Assembly: GCA_035471805.1 (NCBI GenBank)
Contig: DATIPS010000001.1
Span: forward strand, 1 to 38,671
Direction: 5' to 3'
Length of the DNA stretch: 38,671 nt
From: Acidimicrobiia bacterium
GTDB lineage: Bacteria; Actinomycetota; Acidimicrobiia; Spongiisociales; JAHEDJ01
Part shown: positions 24,042-31,329 of the stretch, one piece after another
Layout: the number at the start of each line of letters is the position of its first letter
Numbering within the stretch: position 1 is the first letter of the stretch
Translations under genes and position numbers: made by a program
Notes under the pieces: generated by a model
Seen by the model: only the letters and a program-made list of their open reading frames with translations
What the model was told of the DNA's origin: nothing
Database searches by the model: none

Positions 24042-26555
24042 GTGCCCGAATACACGGTACGCGGAGTGATCGGTGACAAAGAGGTCACCATCACGACCGG
24101 CAAACTTGCCGGGCAGGCCGATGGTGCAGTCACCATCCGCCTCGGCGACACAGTGGTGCTCGTCACTGCAACAGCCAACAAGACGATGCGTGAAGGCATC
24201 GACTTCTTCCCCCTCACGGTGGACGTCGAAGAGCGCATGTACGCGGCCGGGAAGATTCCCGGTTCGTTCTTCCGGCGCGAAGGTCGTGCAACGGAGAAAG
24301 CGATTCTGACCTGTCGTTTGATCGACCGGCCGCTGCGGCCGTCTTTCAAGGAGGGCTATCGCTGTGAGACCCAGGTCGTTGCGACGATCTTGTCGGTCGA
24401 CAACGTCAACGCCTACGACATCATCTCGCTCAACGGCGCTTCGGCGGCCTTGAGTGTCTCGTCGATTCCGTTCGAGGGACCGGTCGGCGCGGTTCGCATG
24501 TCGCTCAAAGACGGTGAGTGGACCGTTTTGCCTACCTATGAAGAACTAGAAGGCTCCGTCTTCGAGTTGACCGTCGCGGGTGGACGAAATGCAAACGGTG
24601 AGATCGACATCATCATGGTCGAGGCCGGTGCCACCGAAGACGGGGTTCGTCTCATCAAAGATGGTCAACCGCCGAGCGACGAGGCCACCGTGGCCCGTGG
24701 CATGGAGGCCTCCAAGGCCTACATCGCTCAGCTGATCGACCTTCAGAAGGAACTCGCCGATCAGGTCGAGATCGCCGAATACGACTGGCCCCTGGCCGTC
24801 GACTACACCGATGAGCTTGCAGCCCGGGTCGAAGCCGTTGCCAGGCCCAAGTATGCGCCGGTCGTGTTGATCGCCGGCAAACAGGAGCGGAACGCCGCAC
24901 AGGACGAAGCCACTGAAGCGATTCTGGCGGAGCTCGCCATCGAAGACGAGGACGAGCTCGCCATGGCCAAGAAGGCCGCGCGCAGCGTCATCAAGAAGAT
25001 GATGCGTGAGCGAGTCGTCAACGACGGTATCCGGCTCGACGGCCGCGGGCTGCGCGACATACGCCAGCTGACGGTCGATGTCGGCGTCGTGCCCCGCACC
25101 CACGGTTCGGGACTTTTCCAGCGCGGCGAAACCCAGGTGCTCAATCTGGCAACCCTCGGCATGCTGAAGATGGAGCAGATGCTGGACACCCTCTCGATCG
25201 AGGAATCCAAGCGCTACATGCACCACTACAACTTCCCGCCGTTCTCAACGGGTGAGGCCGGCTTCATGCGCGGTCCCAAGCGTCGCGAGATCGGTCACGG
25301 GGCCCTGGCGGAGAAGGCCGTTCTCCCGGTCATCCCGACCGCCGATGAGTTCCCGTATGCATTGCGCCTCGTTTCCGAGGTGCTGGCGTCGAACGGTTCT
25401 AGTTCTATGGCCTCTGTGTGCTCATCGAGTCTCTCGCTGATGGATGCCGGCGTACCGATCATCGCCCCCGTGGCGGGAATCGCTATGGGCCTGATCGCAC
25501 ACGAGCAAGGCTTTGCCACTCTGACCGATATCCTCGGCGCCGAAGACGCCCTGGGGGACATGGACTTCAAGGTGGCAGGCACAGCCGACATCATCACCGC
25601 CCTGCAGCTCGACACGAAGATTTCGGGTCTGCCTTCCGAGGTGCTCGCAGGCGCGCTGGACCAGGCGAAGGAAGCAAGGCTGGCGATTCTGCAGGCGATG
25701 GCCGACGTGATCGATGGGCCCCGCAGCGAGCTGAACCCCTGGGCACCGCGCATCGAAGCGGTGCAGATACCCAAGGACAAGATCGGCGAGATCATCGGGC
25801 CAAAGGGCAAGAACATCCGGGAACTCGAAGAGGTGACCGGAGCCACGATCGAGATCGAGGAAGACGGCGCTTTCGGCATCGTCCGCATCGGCACGAACGA
25901 CAGTGACAGCCTGGCACTCGCCAAGGAGAAGGTGATGCAGATCGCCTTCCCGCCGGAACCCGAGGTCGGAGAGACCTACGACGGCGAGGTGGTGAACATC
26001 ACCAGCTTCGGTGCGTTTGTCAACATCCTCCCTGGTCGTGACGGTCTCATTCATATCTCGAAGCTCGATACGGAGCGTCGGGTCGAGCGAGTCGAGGATT
26101 ACGTCGCCCTGGGCGACAAGATCAAGGTGAATGTGCGCGAGATCGACCGGGCCGGCAAGGTCAACCTCGATCTGGCCGTGCCACTCGAGCCGAAGGAGGG
26201 CGCCGGTGAGCGTCCGGCAGGCGGCGACCGCGATCGCAGTCGCCGTGACAGTGGCGACCGTGACCGTGGTCGCCGTGAGGGCGGCGATGGTCGGGATCGT
26301 GACCGTGGTGGCCGTGAGGGCGGCGGTGGTCGGGATCGTGACCGTGGTGGCCGTGAGGGCGGCGGTGGTCGGGATCGTGACCGTGGTGGCCGTGAGGGCG
26401 GCGGTGGTCGGGACCGTGACGGCGGGAGCCGCGACGCAGCTCGCCGCCGTGATGGTGGCAACGACCGTGACCGCGGGAACGACCGCGGTGGTGACAAGCC
26501 CGGTCGTCGCGTGGTCTCGTTCGAAGACCAGTTTGAGTCCGGCCTCGACGACTGA
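24042..26555 (+). CDS. pnp: Polyribonucleotide nucleotidyltransferase (PNPase) with Arg/Gly/Asp-rich tail
   Basis: PNPase, 837 aa, is a trimeric phosphorolytic 3'-5' exoribonuclease of mRNA decay. Two RNase PH domains flank a helical domain. The second has F-Q-R-G-E-T-Q-V-L, the G-S-S-S-M-A-S-V-C motif and D-F-K-V-A-G-T-A-D-I-I-T-A-L-Q-L-D (catalytic Asp region near 507). KH (about 577-630, with I-I-G-P-K-G-K-N-I-R) and S1 (about 643-716, with S-F-G-A-F-V-N-I-L-P-G-R-D-G-L-I-H-I-S) follow. The last 120 residues are a basic, low-complexity tail of Arg, Asp and Gly with 13-residue repeats, not found in model PNPases, ending in a short ordered-looking segment. GTG 24042 has GAGGAG upstream; the frame before it is leader. 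Confidence 0.97.
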   Translation: MPEYTVRGVIGDKEVTITTGKLAGQADGAVTIRLGDTVVLVTATANKTMREGIDFFPLTVDVEERMYAAGKIPGSFFRREGRATEKAILTCRLIDRPLRPSFKEGYRCETQVVATILSVDNVNAYDIISLNGASAALSVSSIPFEGPVGAVRMSLKDGEWTVLPTYEELEGSVFELTVAGGRNANGEIDIIMVEAGATEDGVRLIKDGQPPSDEATVARGMEASKAYIAQLIDLQKELADQVEIAEYDWPLAVDYTDELAARVEAVARPKYAPVVLIAGKQERNAAQDEATEAILAELAIEDEDELAMAKKAARSVIKKMMRERVVNDGIRLDGRGLRDIRQLTVDVGVVPRTHGSGLFQRGETQVLNLATLGMLKMEQMLDTLSIEESKRYMHHYNFPPFSTGEAGFMRGPKRREIGHGALAEKAVLPVIPTADEFPYALRLVSEVLASNGSSSMASVCSSSLSLMDAGVPIIAPVAGIAMGLIAHEQGFATLTDILGAEDALGDMDFKVAGTADIITALQLDTKISGLPSEVLAGALDQAKEARLAILQAMADVIDGPRSELNPWAPRIEAVQIPKDKIGEIIGPKGKNIRELEEVTGATIEIEEDGAFGIVRIGTNDSDSLALAKEKVMQIAFPPEPEVGETYDGEVVNITSFGAFVNILPGRDGLIHISKLDTERRVERVEDYVALGDKIKVNVREIDRAGKVNLDLAVPLEPKEGAGERPAGGDRDRSRRDSGDRDRGRREGGDGRDRDRGGREGGGGRDRDRGGREGGGGRDRDRGGREGGGGRDRDGGSRDAARRRDGGNDRDRGNDRGGDKPGRRVVSFEDQFESGLDD
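26275..26430 (+). repeat. Four 39-bp tandem repeats encoding the PNPase tail
   Basis: Units begin at 26275, 26314, 26353 and 26392, each starting GTGAGGGCGGCG. Units 2 and 3 are identical, unit 1 differs at one base, and unit 4 diverges towards its end. Each codes 13 residues of the pattern R-E-G-G-G-G-R-D-R-D-R-G-G. Near-identity suggests recent expansion by slippage or recombination, keeping frame. Confidence 0.95.
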
Positions 26556-26642
26556 TCGTAACCAGCGTCTCGATGAAAGGTTCGGCCTCAGGCGGGATCT
26601 GAATAGGTAGGGTTCTCCGTGTGGGAAAACCCGGTCACTCGA

Positions 26643-26683
26643 GAGGGCCGCACCGTTCTGGTGCGGCCCTCGATTGATTGTTT
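26643..26683 (+). terminator. Strong intrinsic terminator after pnp
   Basis: GAGGGCCGCACC (26643-26654), loop GTTCT, GGTGCGGCCCTC (26660-26671), then GATTGATTGTTT. The perfect 12-bp stem and T-rich tail mark the end of the rpsO-pnp unit. A weaker, imperfect hairpin (26610-26632) lies just before it. Confidence 0.85.
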
Positions 26684-26930
26684 GTGCTGCCCCGACAACC
26701 CGGGTCCTGGACGACATGAGACGGCTCTACGAACATCAGGACGGGTACCCGGCACGGGCCGATGGTCGAGGCGGTGACGAACATTACATCGCCCCGATGG
26801 ACGATCCTCCTCGAGTCTGTGAGGCGAGCCGCGCTGGAGAGTGGTTTCTCGGCGTGACCCGTTTCGACACTCCGGTTGGTTCCGGGACTCCCGGTGGTCC
26901 ACTGTGGCCGGTTGAGTCAGCGGTGGCTGC
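26684..26930. other. Intergenic region without a recognisable gene
   Basis: Between the pnp terminator and the methyltransferase promoter are about 250 bases. Open frames exist on both strands but none has a ribosome-binding site or family resemblance. It could be decayed coding sequence; nothing firm is seen. Confidence 0.5.
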
Positions 26931-26942
26931 CATACTTCCGGC
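26931..26942 (+). promoter_or_regulatory. Candidate leaderless promoter of the methyltransferase gene
   Basis: CATACT (26931-26936) ends 6 nt before ATG 26943, and there is no Shine-Dalgarno. TTGAGT at 26912-26917 could serve as a poorly spaced -35 (13 bp). Confidence 0.4.
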
Positions 26943-27749
26943 ATGGCGCGCGAGATATACACCCACTCGCATGATCAGGTCGTCTTGGATGCGCACGGCA
27001 GTCGAACGGCGGAGGAAGCTGCCGCTTTCGTCAAGCATCTCTTACGGCCCGAAATGCGCATCCTCGACGCCGGTTGTGGGCCGGGGTCAATCACGTGTGG
27101 TCTGGGTCGTTGGGTGCCGGACGGCGAGGTGGTGGGTGTCGATTCGTCGGCGACCGTACTCGAGCACGCTCGATCCCGTGCCGCCGCCGATGATTTGCCC
27201 AATGTGACGTTCGAGCAGGCAGATGTCTACGGGCTCAGTCATGGAGCCGGGTCGTTCGATGTCGTATTTGCGCATCAGTTGCTCCAGCACATGGGGAATC
27301 CGGTCTTGGTTTTGCAGGAGTTTCGGAGGGTTTTGCGGCCGGGAGGGGTCGTCGCCGTGCGTGATGCCGACTACGGGACGATGACGTTCTTCCCCCACGA
27401 TCCGGACATCGATCGATTCTTCGAGATCTACGCACTTGTGGCGAGGGCCAACGGAGGGGAGCCGGACGCGGGCCGGCGCCTCCTGGCCTGGGTTCAGAGG
27501 GCAGGATTCACGAATCCGACCTACACCACGTCGAGCTGGAGCTACTCGACTCCCGAGGAACGCAAGCGGTGGGCAAACCTCTGGACCGAAAGGACGAGTG
27601 TTTCCAAGTATGTGGATCGAGTTGAGGAACTCGGCGTCGCAAGCGAGCCGGAAGTGCGGAGCCTCGGAGCGGCCCTGCAGGTTTGGGCGGCCGAACCGGA
27701 CGCCACGTTCTCCGTCCTCCATGGTGAAGTGGTGGCGCGAACAAACTGA
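26943..27749 (+). CDS. Class I SAM-dependent methyltransferase
   Basis: The 268-aa protein has the Rossmann-type methyltransferase fold of the UbiE/Methyltransf_11-25 groups: motif I I-L-D-A-G-C-G-P-G-S-I (40-50), acidic motif II V-V-G-V-D-S-S (about 64-70), motif post-II Q-A-D-V-Y (about 91) and F-D-V-V-F-A-H-Q-L-L-Q-H (about 104). L-R-P-G-G-V-V-A-V-R-D-A-D-Y follows. The C-terminal 100 residues have a Trp-rich stretch that may bind the substrate. The methyl acceptor is not predictable; small-molecule substrates are usual for this group. The acyl-CoA-binding protein gene follows after 17 bp and is probably cotranscribed. Confidence 0.88.
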   Translation: MAREIYTHSHDQVVLDAHGSRTAEEAAAFVKHLLRPEMRILDAGCGPGSITCGLGRWVPDGEVVGVDSSATVLEHARSRAAADDLPNVTFEQADVYGLSHGAGSFDVVFAHQLLQHMGNPVLVLQEFRRVLRPGGVVAVRDADYGTMTFFPHDPDIDRFFEIYALVARANGGEPDAGRRLLAWVQRAGFTNPTYTTSSWSYSTPEERKRWANLWTERTSVSKYVDRVEELGVASEPEVRSLGAALQVWAAEPDATFSVLHGEVVARTN

Positions 27750-27766
27750 TCTCTGAAGGAGTTGTC

Positions 27767-28036
27767 ATGTCCGATCTATCCACAAGATTCGAAGCTGCTG
27801 CCGAATCCGTTCAACTGCTGGCGGAGAAGCCCGACAATGCTGATCTGCTCAAGTTGTATGCATTCTTCAAGCAGGGGAGCAGCGGTGATGTGACGGGGAA
27901 ACGGCCCGGCATGATGGACTTCGTCGCACGCGCCAAGTACGACGCATGGGCGAGTATTGCCGGAATGACCAAGGATGACGCGATGCAGGCCTACATCGAC
28001 TTGGTGGCCTCGCTGGAAGCGCGGCGGGTCGACTGA
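27767..28036 (+). CDS. Acyl-CoA-binding protein
   Basis: The 89-aa ACBP is a four-helix protein that binds medium- and long-chain acyl-CoA esters in the cytosol. Diagnostic segments are L-L-K-L-Y-A-F-F-K-Q-G (about 28-38), R-P-G-M-M-D-F-V-A-R-A-K-Y-D-A-W (46-61) and M-T-K-D-D-A-M-Q-A-Y-I. The Tyr, Lys and Trp residues that contact the acyl-CoA in eukaryotic ACBP are present. ACBP is scattered in bacteria and recurs in actinobacteria with lipid-rich metabolism. GAAGGAG lies 7 nt before the ATG. Confidence 0.92.
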   Translation: MSDLSTRFEAAAESVQLLAEKPDNADLLKLYAFFKQGSSGDVTGKRPGMMDFVARAKYDAWASIAGMTKDDAMQAYIDLVASLEARRVD

Positions 28037-28186
28037 CGGCGAACCCGCCGCGTCCCACGCTCCTGCGTGCACGCCTGGTGTCGGTGGCATTCCCGCCACG
28101 ATTGCCCATTGCCGATGGTCATCCGGATCCGGCCTCGCAAACTCCGGGCGCGACGCCGATGGGTCACCGCTAGCGTCTTGCGTGAA

Positions 28187-29083
28187 ATGCCGGAGCTACC
28201 CGACATCGTCGTCTATATCGAGGCACTGGAAAAGCGCGTGGTCGGCGAGACTCTTCGCCGGGTGCGGGTGACGGCTCCGCAACTGATGCGGACCTACGAT
28301 CCGCCGACATCGGCGCTGGAAGGGCAAGTCGTTTGCGGGTTGAGGCGAGTGGGCAAACGGATCGTTTTCGAGTTCGCAGACGAGCTATTCCTGATCATCC
28401 ACCTCATGGTGTCCGGCCGGTTGGCCTGGGCAAAGCCCGGTAGCGCCGTTCCGAAGAAGGTCGGGCTCGCCGGACTCGACTTCGAAGACGGTACGCTGAT
28501 TCTTCGGGAGGCCTCCACCAGGAAGCGGGCCGGCATGTGGATCGTGAGGGGAGAGGGGTCCCTGGCCGAGCACGACAGGGGTGGAATCGAACCGCTCGGC
28601 GCCGATCTTGGGGCCTTCGCGGAGAGGCTGACGCGTGAGAACCGAACGCTAAAGCGAGCTCTCACGGATCCACGGATCTTCTCCGGAATAGGCAACGCAT
28701 ATTCGGACGAGATCCTCCATGCCGCCCGGCTGTCGCCGGTCAAACTGACGAACCGGCTGACAGAGGCGGAGATCGAGCGTCTGTTCGTCGCCACACAACG
28801 CCTGCTCATCGAATGGACCGACCGCCTTCGTGAAGAGGTCGGGGACGGGTTTCCCGACAAAGGTGTCACGGCTTTCCGGCCGGACATGGCAGTGCACGGC
28901 AAGTATGGCCTGCCCTGCCCGGTATGCGGATCGAAGGTTCAGCGCATCGTCTACGCGTCGAACGAGACCAACTATTGCGCGGCCTGCCAGACCGGCGGCA
29001 AGTTGCTGGCCGACCGCTCGCTGTCCCGGCTACTCAAAGACGATTGGCCGAAGACGCTGGAGGAACTCGAAGAGCGAAACTGA
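28187..29083 (+). CDS. Formamidopyrimidine-DNA glycosylase family protein with altered zinc finger
   Basis: The 298-aa protein has the N-terminal catalytic M-P-E-L-P-D (Pro2 Schiff-base nucleophile, Glu3), the conserved Lys58 in R-V-G-K-R, the H2TH helix region with D-P-R-I-F-S-G-I-G-N-A-Y-S-D-E-I-L, and a C-terminal zinc finger with Cys244, Cys247, Cys264 and Cys267. The finger has S-N-E-T-N-Y-C where Fpg and Nei have a DNA-contacting Arg (E. coli Fpg R258); Asn259 replaces it. After the finger comes an extra tail, Q-T-G-G-K-L-L-A-D-R-S-L-S-R-L-L. It probably removes oxidised bases, but specificity may differ from 8-oxoguanine. ATG 28187 fits because Pro must be residue 2. A TAGCGT (28171-28176) 10 nt upstream may be its -10. 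Confidence 0.88.
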   Translation: MPELPDIVVYIEALEKRVVGETLRRVRVTAPQLMRTYDPPTSALEGQVVCGLRRVGKRIVFEFADELFLIIHLMVSGRLAWAKPGSAVPKKVGLAGLDFEDGTLILREASTRKRAGMWIVRGEGSLAEHDRGGIEPLGADLGAFAERLTRENRTLKRALTDPRIFSGIGNAYSDEILHAARLSPVKLTNRLTEAEIERLFVATQRLLIEWTDRLREEVGDGFPDKGVTAFRPDMAVHGKYGLPCPVCGSKVQRIVYASNETNYCAACQTGGKLLADRSLSRLLKDDWPKTLEELEERN

Positions 29084-29124
29084 CCGGCCTCTCCATCCGT
29101 CACCCGGTCCGAAGACGCCTGCTG

Positions 29125-30480
29125 CTATCCGGCGGCGAGGATCGTCAGGCCGAGGCTCGTCAGCAAGACCATCAATATGAGCATGGCGTACTGACTGCGG
29201 ACCGCAGTCTTGGCGGGGAAGTCGGCCAGTGCACGGTCGTGGGCGAGTATCACACCGGCAACGTGGCCGAGCACTATGGCCGCAACCTGCACATACCAGA
29301 CCGATTCGGGGGACAGCCAGTAACTCACATCGCGACCCGCGGTTCCGAATAGATTCCATCCCAGGCCGAATGGGTCCGACATCGTTGAGATGAACAGTTG
29401 CCCCTCAAAGAGAACCAGTGTGAAGTAGTGAGCGAACGCGTAGGCAAGGGCGATGGGAACGAGAGTGTGAGCGAACGATGCCGCCGATGATCCCGCCCGC
29501 CGCTCGATTCCGCTCAATGCGGCGGCCGCCAGGGAGGCAAGCCAGTAGGCGCCTCCTATCAGTGCGACGATCGTGACCATCCCCAGAGTCTCCGCCCACA
29601 TCGTCCCGGATGATTCACCAAGGAGATCGCGCCACCACGACGTCGAGGACAATCCGTCGTAACTCACCGTCCCGATCATCAAGACGACGAAGAGAGTCAG
29701 CCCCGGCCACGCAGGCAAGACCGGCAGAGCCCGTGTCCATCCCCGCCAGACCAGTCGCCCATCTGAGTTCCGACCGAAAGGAGCAATCGCGCTGATCAGC
29801 CGGTTGTACGTCGTGAACGGATCACCAATTTGGAGGCCCGTCCCGGGCCCGGCCCAGGCGGCCATCGCCAGTGCGTAGAAACTGAAGATCAGGGCTGCCA
29901 CCGCCAGTGTGCGCGGACGACCCGAATCCGGCCAGACCAGCTCGAGCCAGGTGAATCCGAAGAACACCCCGGCCGCCGGATAGACGCCCCACCTGGTGAG
30001 CAGATCCCGCCGCTCCTCGGTGCCGGACAGGATCCATCCGTACAGCGATCTCCAGGGGTTCAGCGGTGTGTATATGTTGCCGACGAGGGCGGCCAGGAAC
30101 GGAACTACCAGCCAGAAGACGATCCAGACCGTTGCCGGAGCCATGTTGCGAGTTCCGTTCTGGACGCCGAACAACCCGGCGCCGATGACCAGCAGGAGAG
30201 CAACTACGCCTATGACCGAGAGACTCTTTGCAGGCCACCCATCCACGCGGTACAACTCCGGTCCCGCCTCCGGACCGTTCTGGAGCCGGGGTTCCTTCCA
30301 GAGAAACGACAGGGCGACGAACGAGGCCACGAGCACGATACCCGCACCGACCAGGAAGTACCCGAGCGGAACGGGCAGATCTGCCCTCCCCCCTATTCCG
30401 TGAGCCGAAGCCGGAGCCGGAATCGCCACGCTCAGACCGACGAGGCCCACCAAGACCCCCGCCCGGGCCGCCCTGGTCAT
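29125..30480 (-). CDS. Polytopic membrane protein, 451 aa, unknown function
   Basis: A cleavable-looking signal (residues 1-26, ending A-S-A-H-G) is followed by G-I-G-G-R-A-D-L-P-V-P and about ten transmembrane segments. Loops contain P-L-N-P-W-R-S-L and P-F-T-T-Y-N-R-L-I. Similar actinobacterial proteins are, from memory, sometimes annotated as fenitrothion hydrolase, but I see no catalytic motif supporting hydrolase activity. Its ATG overlaps the stop of a cupredoxin-like lipoprotein gene by 4 bp, so the two are made together and probably act together at the outer face of the cytoplasmic membrane. Histidines in and near the transmembrane segments (for example A-H-T-L-V-P and F-A-H-Y-F-T) could bind metal or haem; this is speculation. 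Confidence 0.8.
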   Translation of the reverse strand: MTRAARAGVLVGLVGLSVAIPAPASAHGIGGRADLPVPLGYFLVGAGIVLVASFVALSFLWKEPRLQNGPEAGPELYRVDGWPAKSLSVIGVVALLLVIGAGLFGVQNGTRNMAPATVWIVFWLVVPFLAALVGNIYTPLNPWRSLYGWILSGTEERRDLLTRWGVYPAAGVFFGFTWLELVWPDSGRPRTLAVAALIFSFYALAMAAWAGPGTGLQIGDPFTTYNRLISAIAPFGRNSDGRLVWRGWTRALPVLPAWPGLTLFVVLMIGTVSYDGLSSTSWWRDLLGESSGTMWAETLGMVTIVALIGGAYWLASLAAAALSGIERRAGSSAASFAHTLVPIALAYAFAHYFTLVLFEGQLFISTMSDPFGLGWNLFGTAGRDVSYWLSPESVWYVQVAAIVLGHVAGVILAHDRALADFPAKTAVRSQYAMLILMVLLTSLGLTILAAG

Positions 30481-30956
30481 GGATCCACCCGCAACTCGGC
30501 GATCAGGGTCCCACCCTGCTCGAACTCGATCTCAAAGATGCCGGGTATCGAGGCTACGAACTCGATGACGGCAGGTTTGTCCGGCCCGACATCGGCGTGC
30601 AGGTCGTAGGTGTGCAGGTGCACCTCGTTCACCTGCTCCGAATAGAAGGTGAGACGTACTTCGTCGTCGAGTGCGGCTCTCAGGTCCGCAACTTCTCCGG
30701 CGACTACCACCACTTCGAGGAGTGTGACGTCTGGAGCAGTCGTCGTTGTCGTGGTCTCGGGGACCCCGGTGGATTCGGTCGTGGACGTTTCGGATGGGGG
30801 AGTGGGAGGCGGAGTCACTTGAGGAGTGGTCGTTGCCACCGTCGACGACCCGATCACCGGGGCCGTCGTCGGAGTCGTCGTGGACTCCGCGACGTCCTCC
30901 CCGCAGGCCGTCGAAAGCAGACCGAGGACAATTACGAAGAAAGCGAGGCGCATCAT
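30477..30956 (-). CDS. Cupredoxin-like lipoprotein
   Basis: The 159-aa product has a lipoprotein signal with lipobox L-S-T-A-C18, then a Thr/Pro-rich low-complexity linker (about 24-75) and a C-terminal beta-rich domain (about 76-159). That domain has the pattern E-V-H-L-H-T-Y-D-L-H-A-D-V-G with His113, His115 and His120, then P-G-I-F-E-I-E-F, as in cupredoxin-like (EfeO-type) domains. The usual C-terminal Cys-His-Met copper loop is missing, so ordinary type 1 copper binding is not expected. The start is ATG 30956, because a -10 box (30964-30969) lies 7 nt upstream; ATG 30953 is possible. It overlaps the 451-aa membrane protein gene (ATGA). Confidence 0.8.
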   Translation of the reverse strand: MMRLAFFVIVLGLLSTACGEDVAESTTTPTTAPVIGSSTVATTTPQVTPPPTPPSETSTTESTGVPETTTTTTAPDVTLLEVVVVAGEVADLRAALDDEVRLTFYSEQVNEVHLHTYDLHADVGPDKPAVIEFVASIPGIFEIEFEQGGTLIAELRVDP

Positions 30957-30969
30957 CAGCGGGAGCATA
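30957..30969 (-). promoter_or_regulatory. Leaderless promoter (-10) of the lipoprotein gene
   Basis: On the minus strand TATGCT (30964-30969) is followed by 7 nt and ATG. No Shine-Dalgarno precedes the start. It shows that this pair is probably transcribed separately from the genes at 31150-31874. Confidence 0.4.
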
Positions 30970-31149
30970 CAGAGCGGCGGACGCCCCGGCTGCTTACCTG
31001 CCGGTCGGACCCGCCGGCGTCCGGGCACAGGCAGGTGCCATCTCCCGGCGAAGCCCTCGGGCCCTGCGCAGCGTCGGCGGTGGTTCCAACGGTCTCATCG
31101 GTCCGCCGCTCGTCTCCGGGCGGCCATGCAGGCGAACCGCGTCCGCCGT

Positions 31150-31329
31150 CTACCTCCGGCCGAACGGTGCCCACATTGAGAACACGAGACCAACGACAAG
31201 GCCGATGACCGGCAAACCGATCACGCTCAATGTGTCCAGCGGGCGAACCCCGTACTGCTGGAGAAGCACTGCGGCGAATAGGCCGAGAAAGAGCCCCGAG
31301 ACAGAACCGAGAACCGGACGGCCGCTCAT
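31150..31329 (-). CDS. Small membrane protein, 59 aa, two predicted helices
   Basis: This short gene starts with ATG at 31329, overlapping the stop of the 182-aa gene (ATGA), and ends TAG at 31150. The product begins M-S-G-R-P-V-L-G-S and has two hydrophobic stretches (about 5-22 and 35-52) joined by a short polar loop with Q-Q-Y-G-V-R-P-L-D, ending W-A-P-F-G-R-R. No family is recognised. Tight coupling to a secreted protein with a C-terminal hydrophobic anchor suggests they form a membrane complex; this is inference. Confidence 0.65.
   Translation of the reverse strand: MSGRPVLGSVSGLFLGLFAAVLLQQYGVRPLDTLSVIGLPVIGLVVGLVFSMWAPFGRR

Noticed and set aside
26275-26430. Tandem repeats as a CRISPR array
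   Set aside because: There are no unique spacers; the units are contiguous, in frame and coding.
26099-26717. Long open frames opposite and alongside the 3' part of pnp, rich in Thr/Ala/Val or Arg/Pro/Ser repeats
   Set aside because: They are other readings of the 39-bp repeats inside a certain gene; no start signals or family resemblance.
26674-27207. Open frame between the pnp terminator and the methyltransferase
   Set aside because: It runs across the methyltransferase start in another frame, has no ribosome-binding site and resembles nothing known.
29610-30609. Plus-strand open frames opposite the membrane protein gene
   Set aside because: The minus-strand product has a signal peptide and regular hydrophobic segments; the plus-strand frames are Arg/Pro/Ser-rich shadows.
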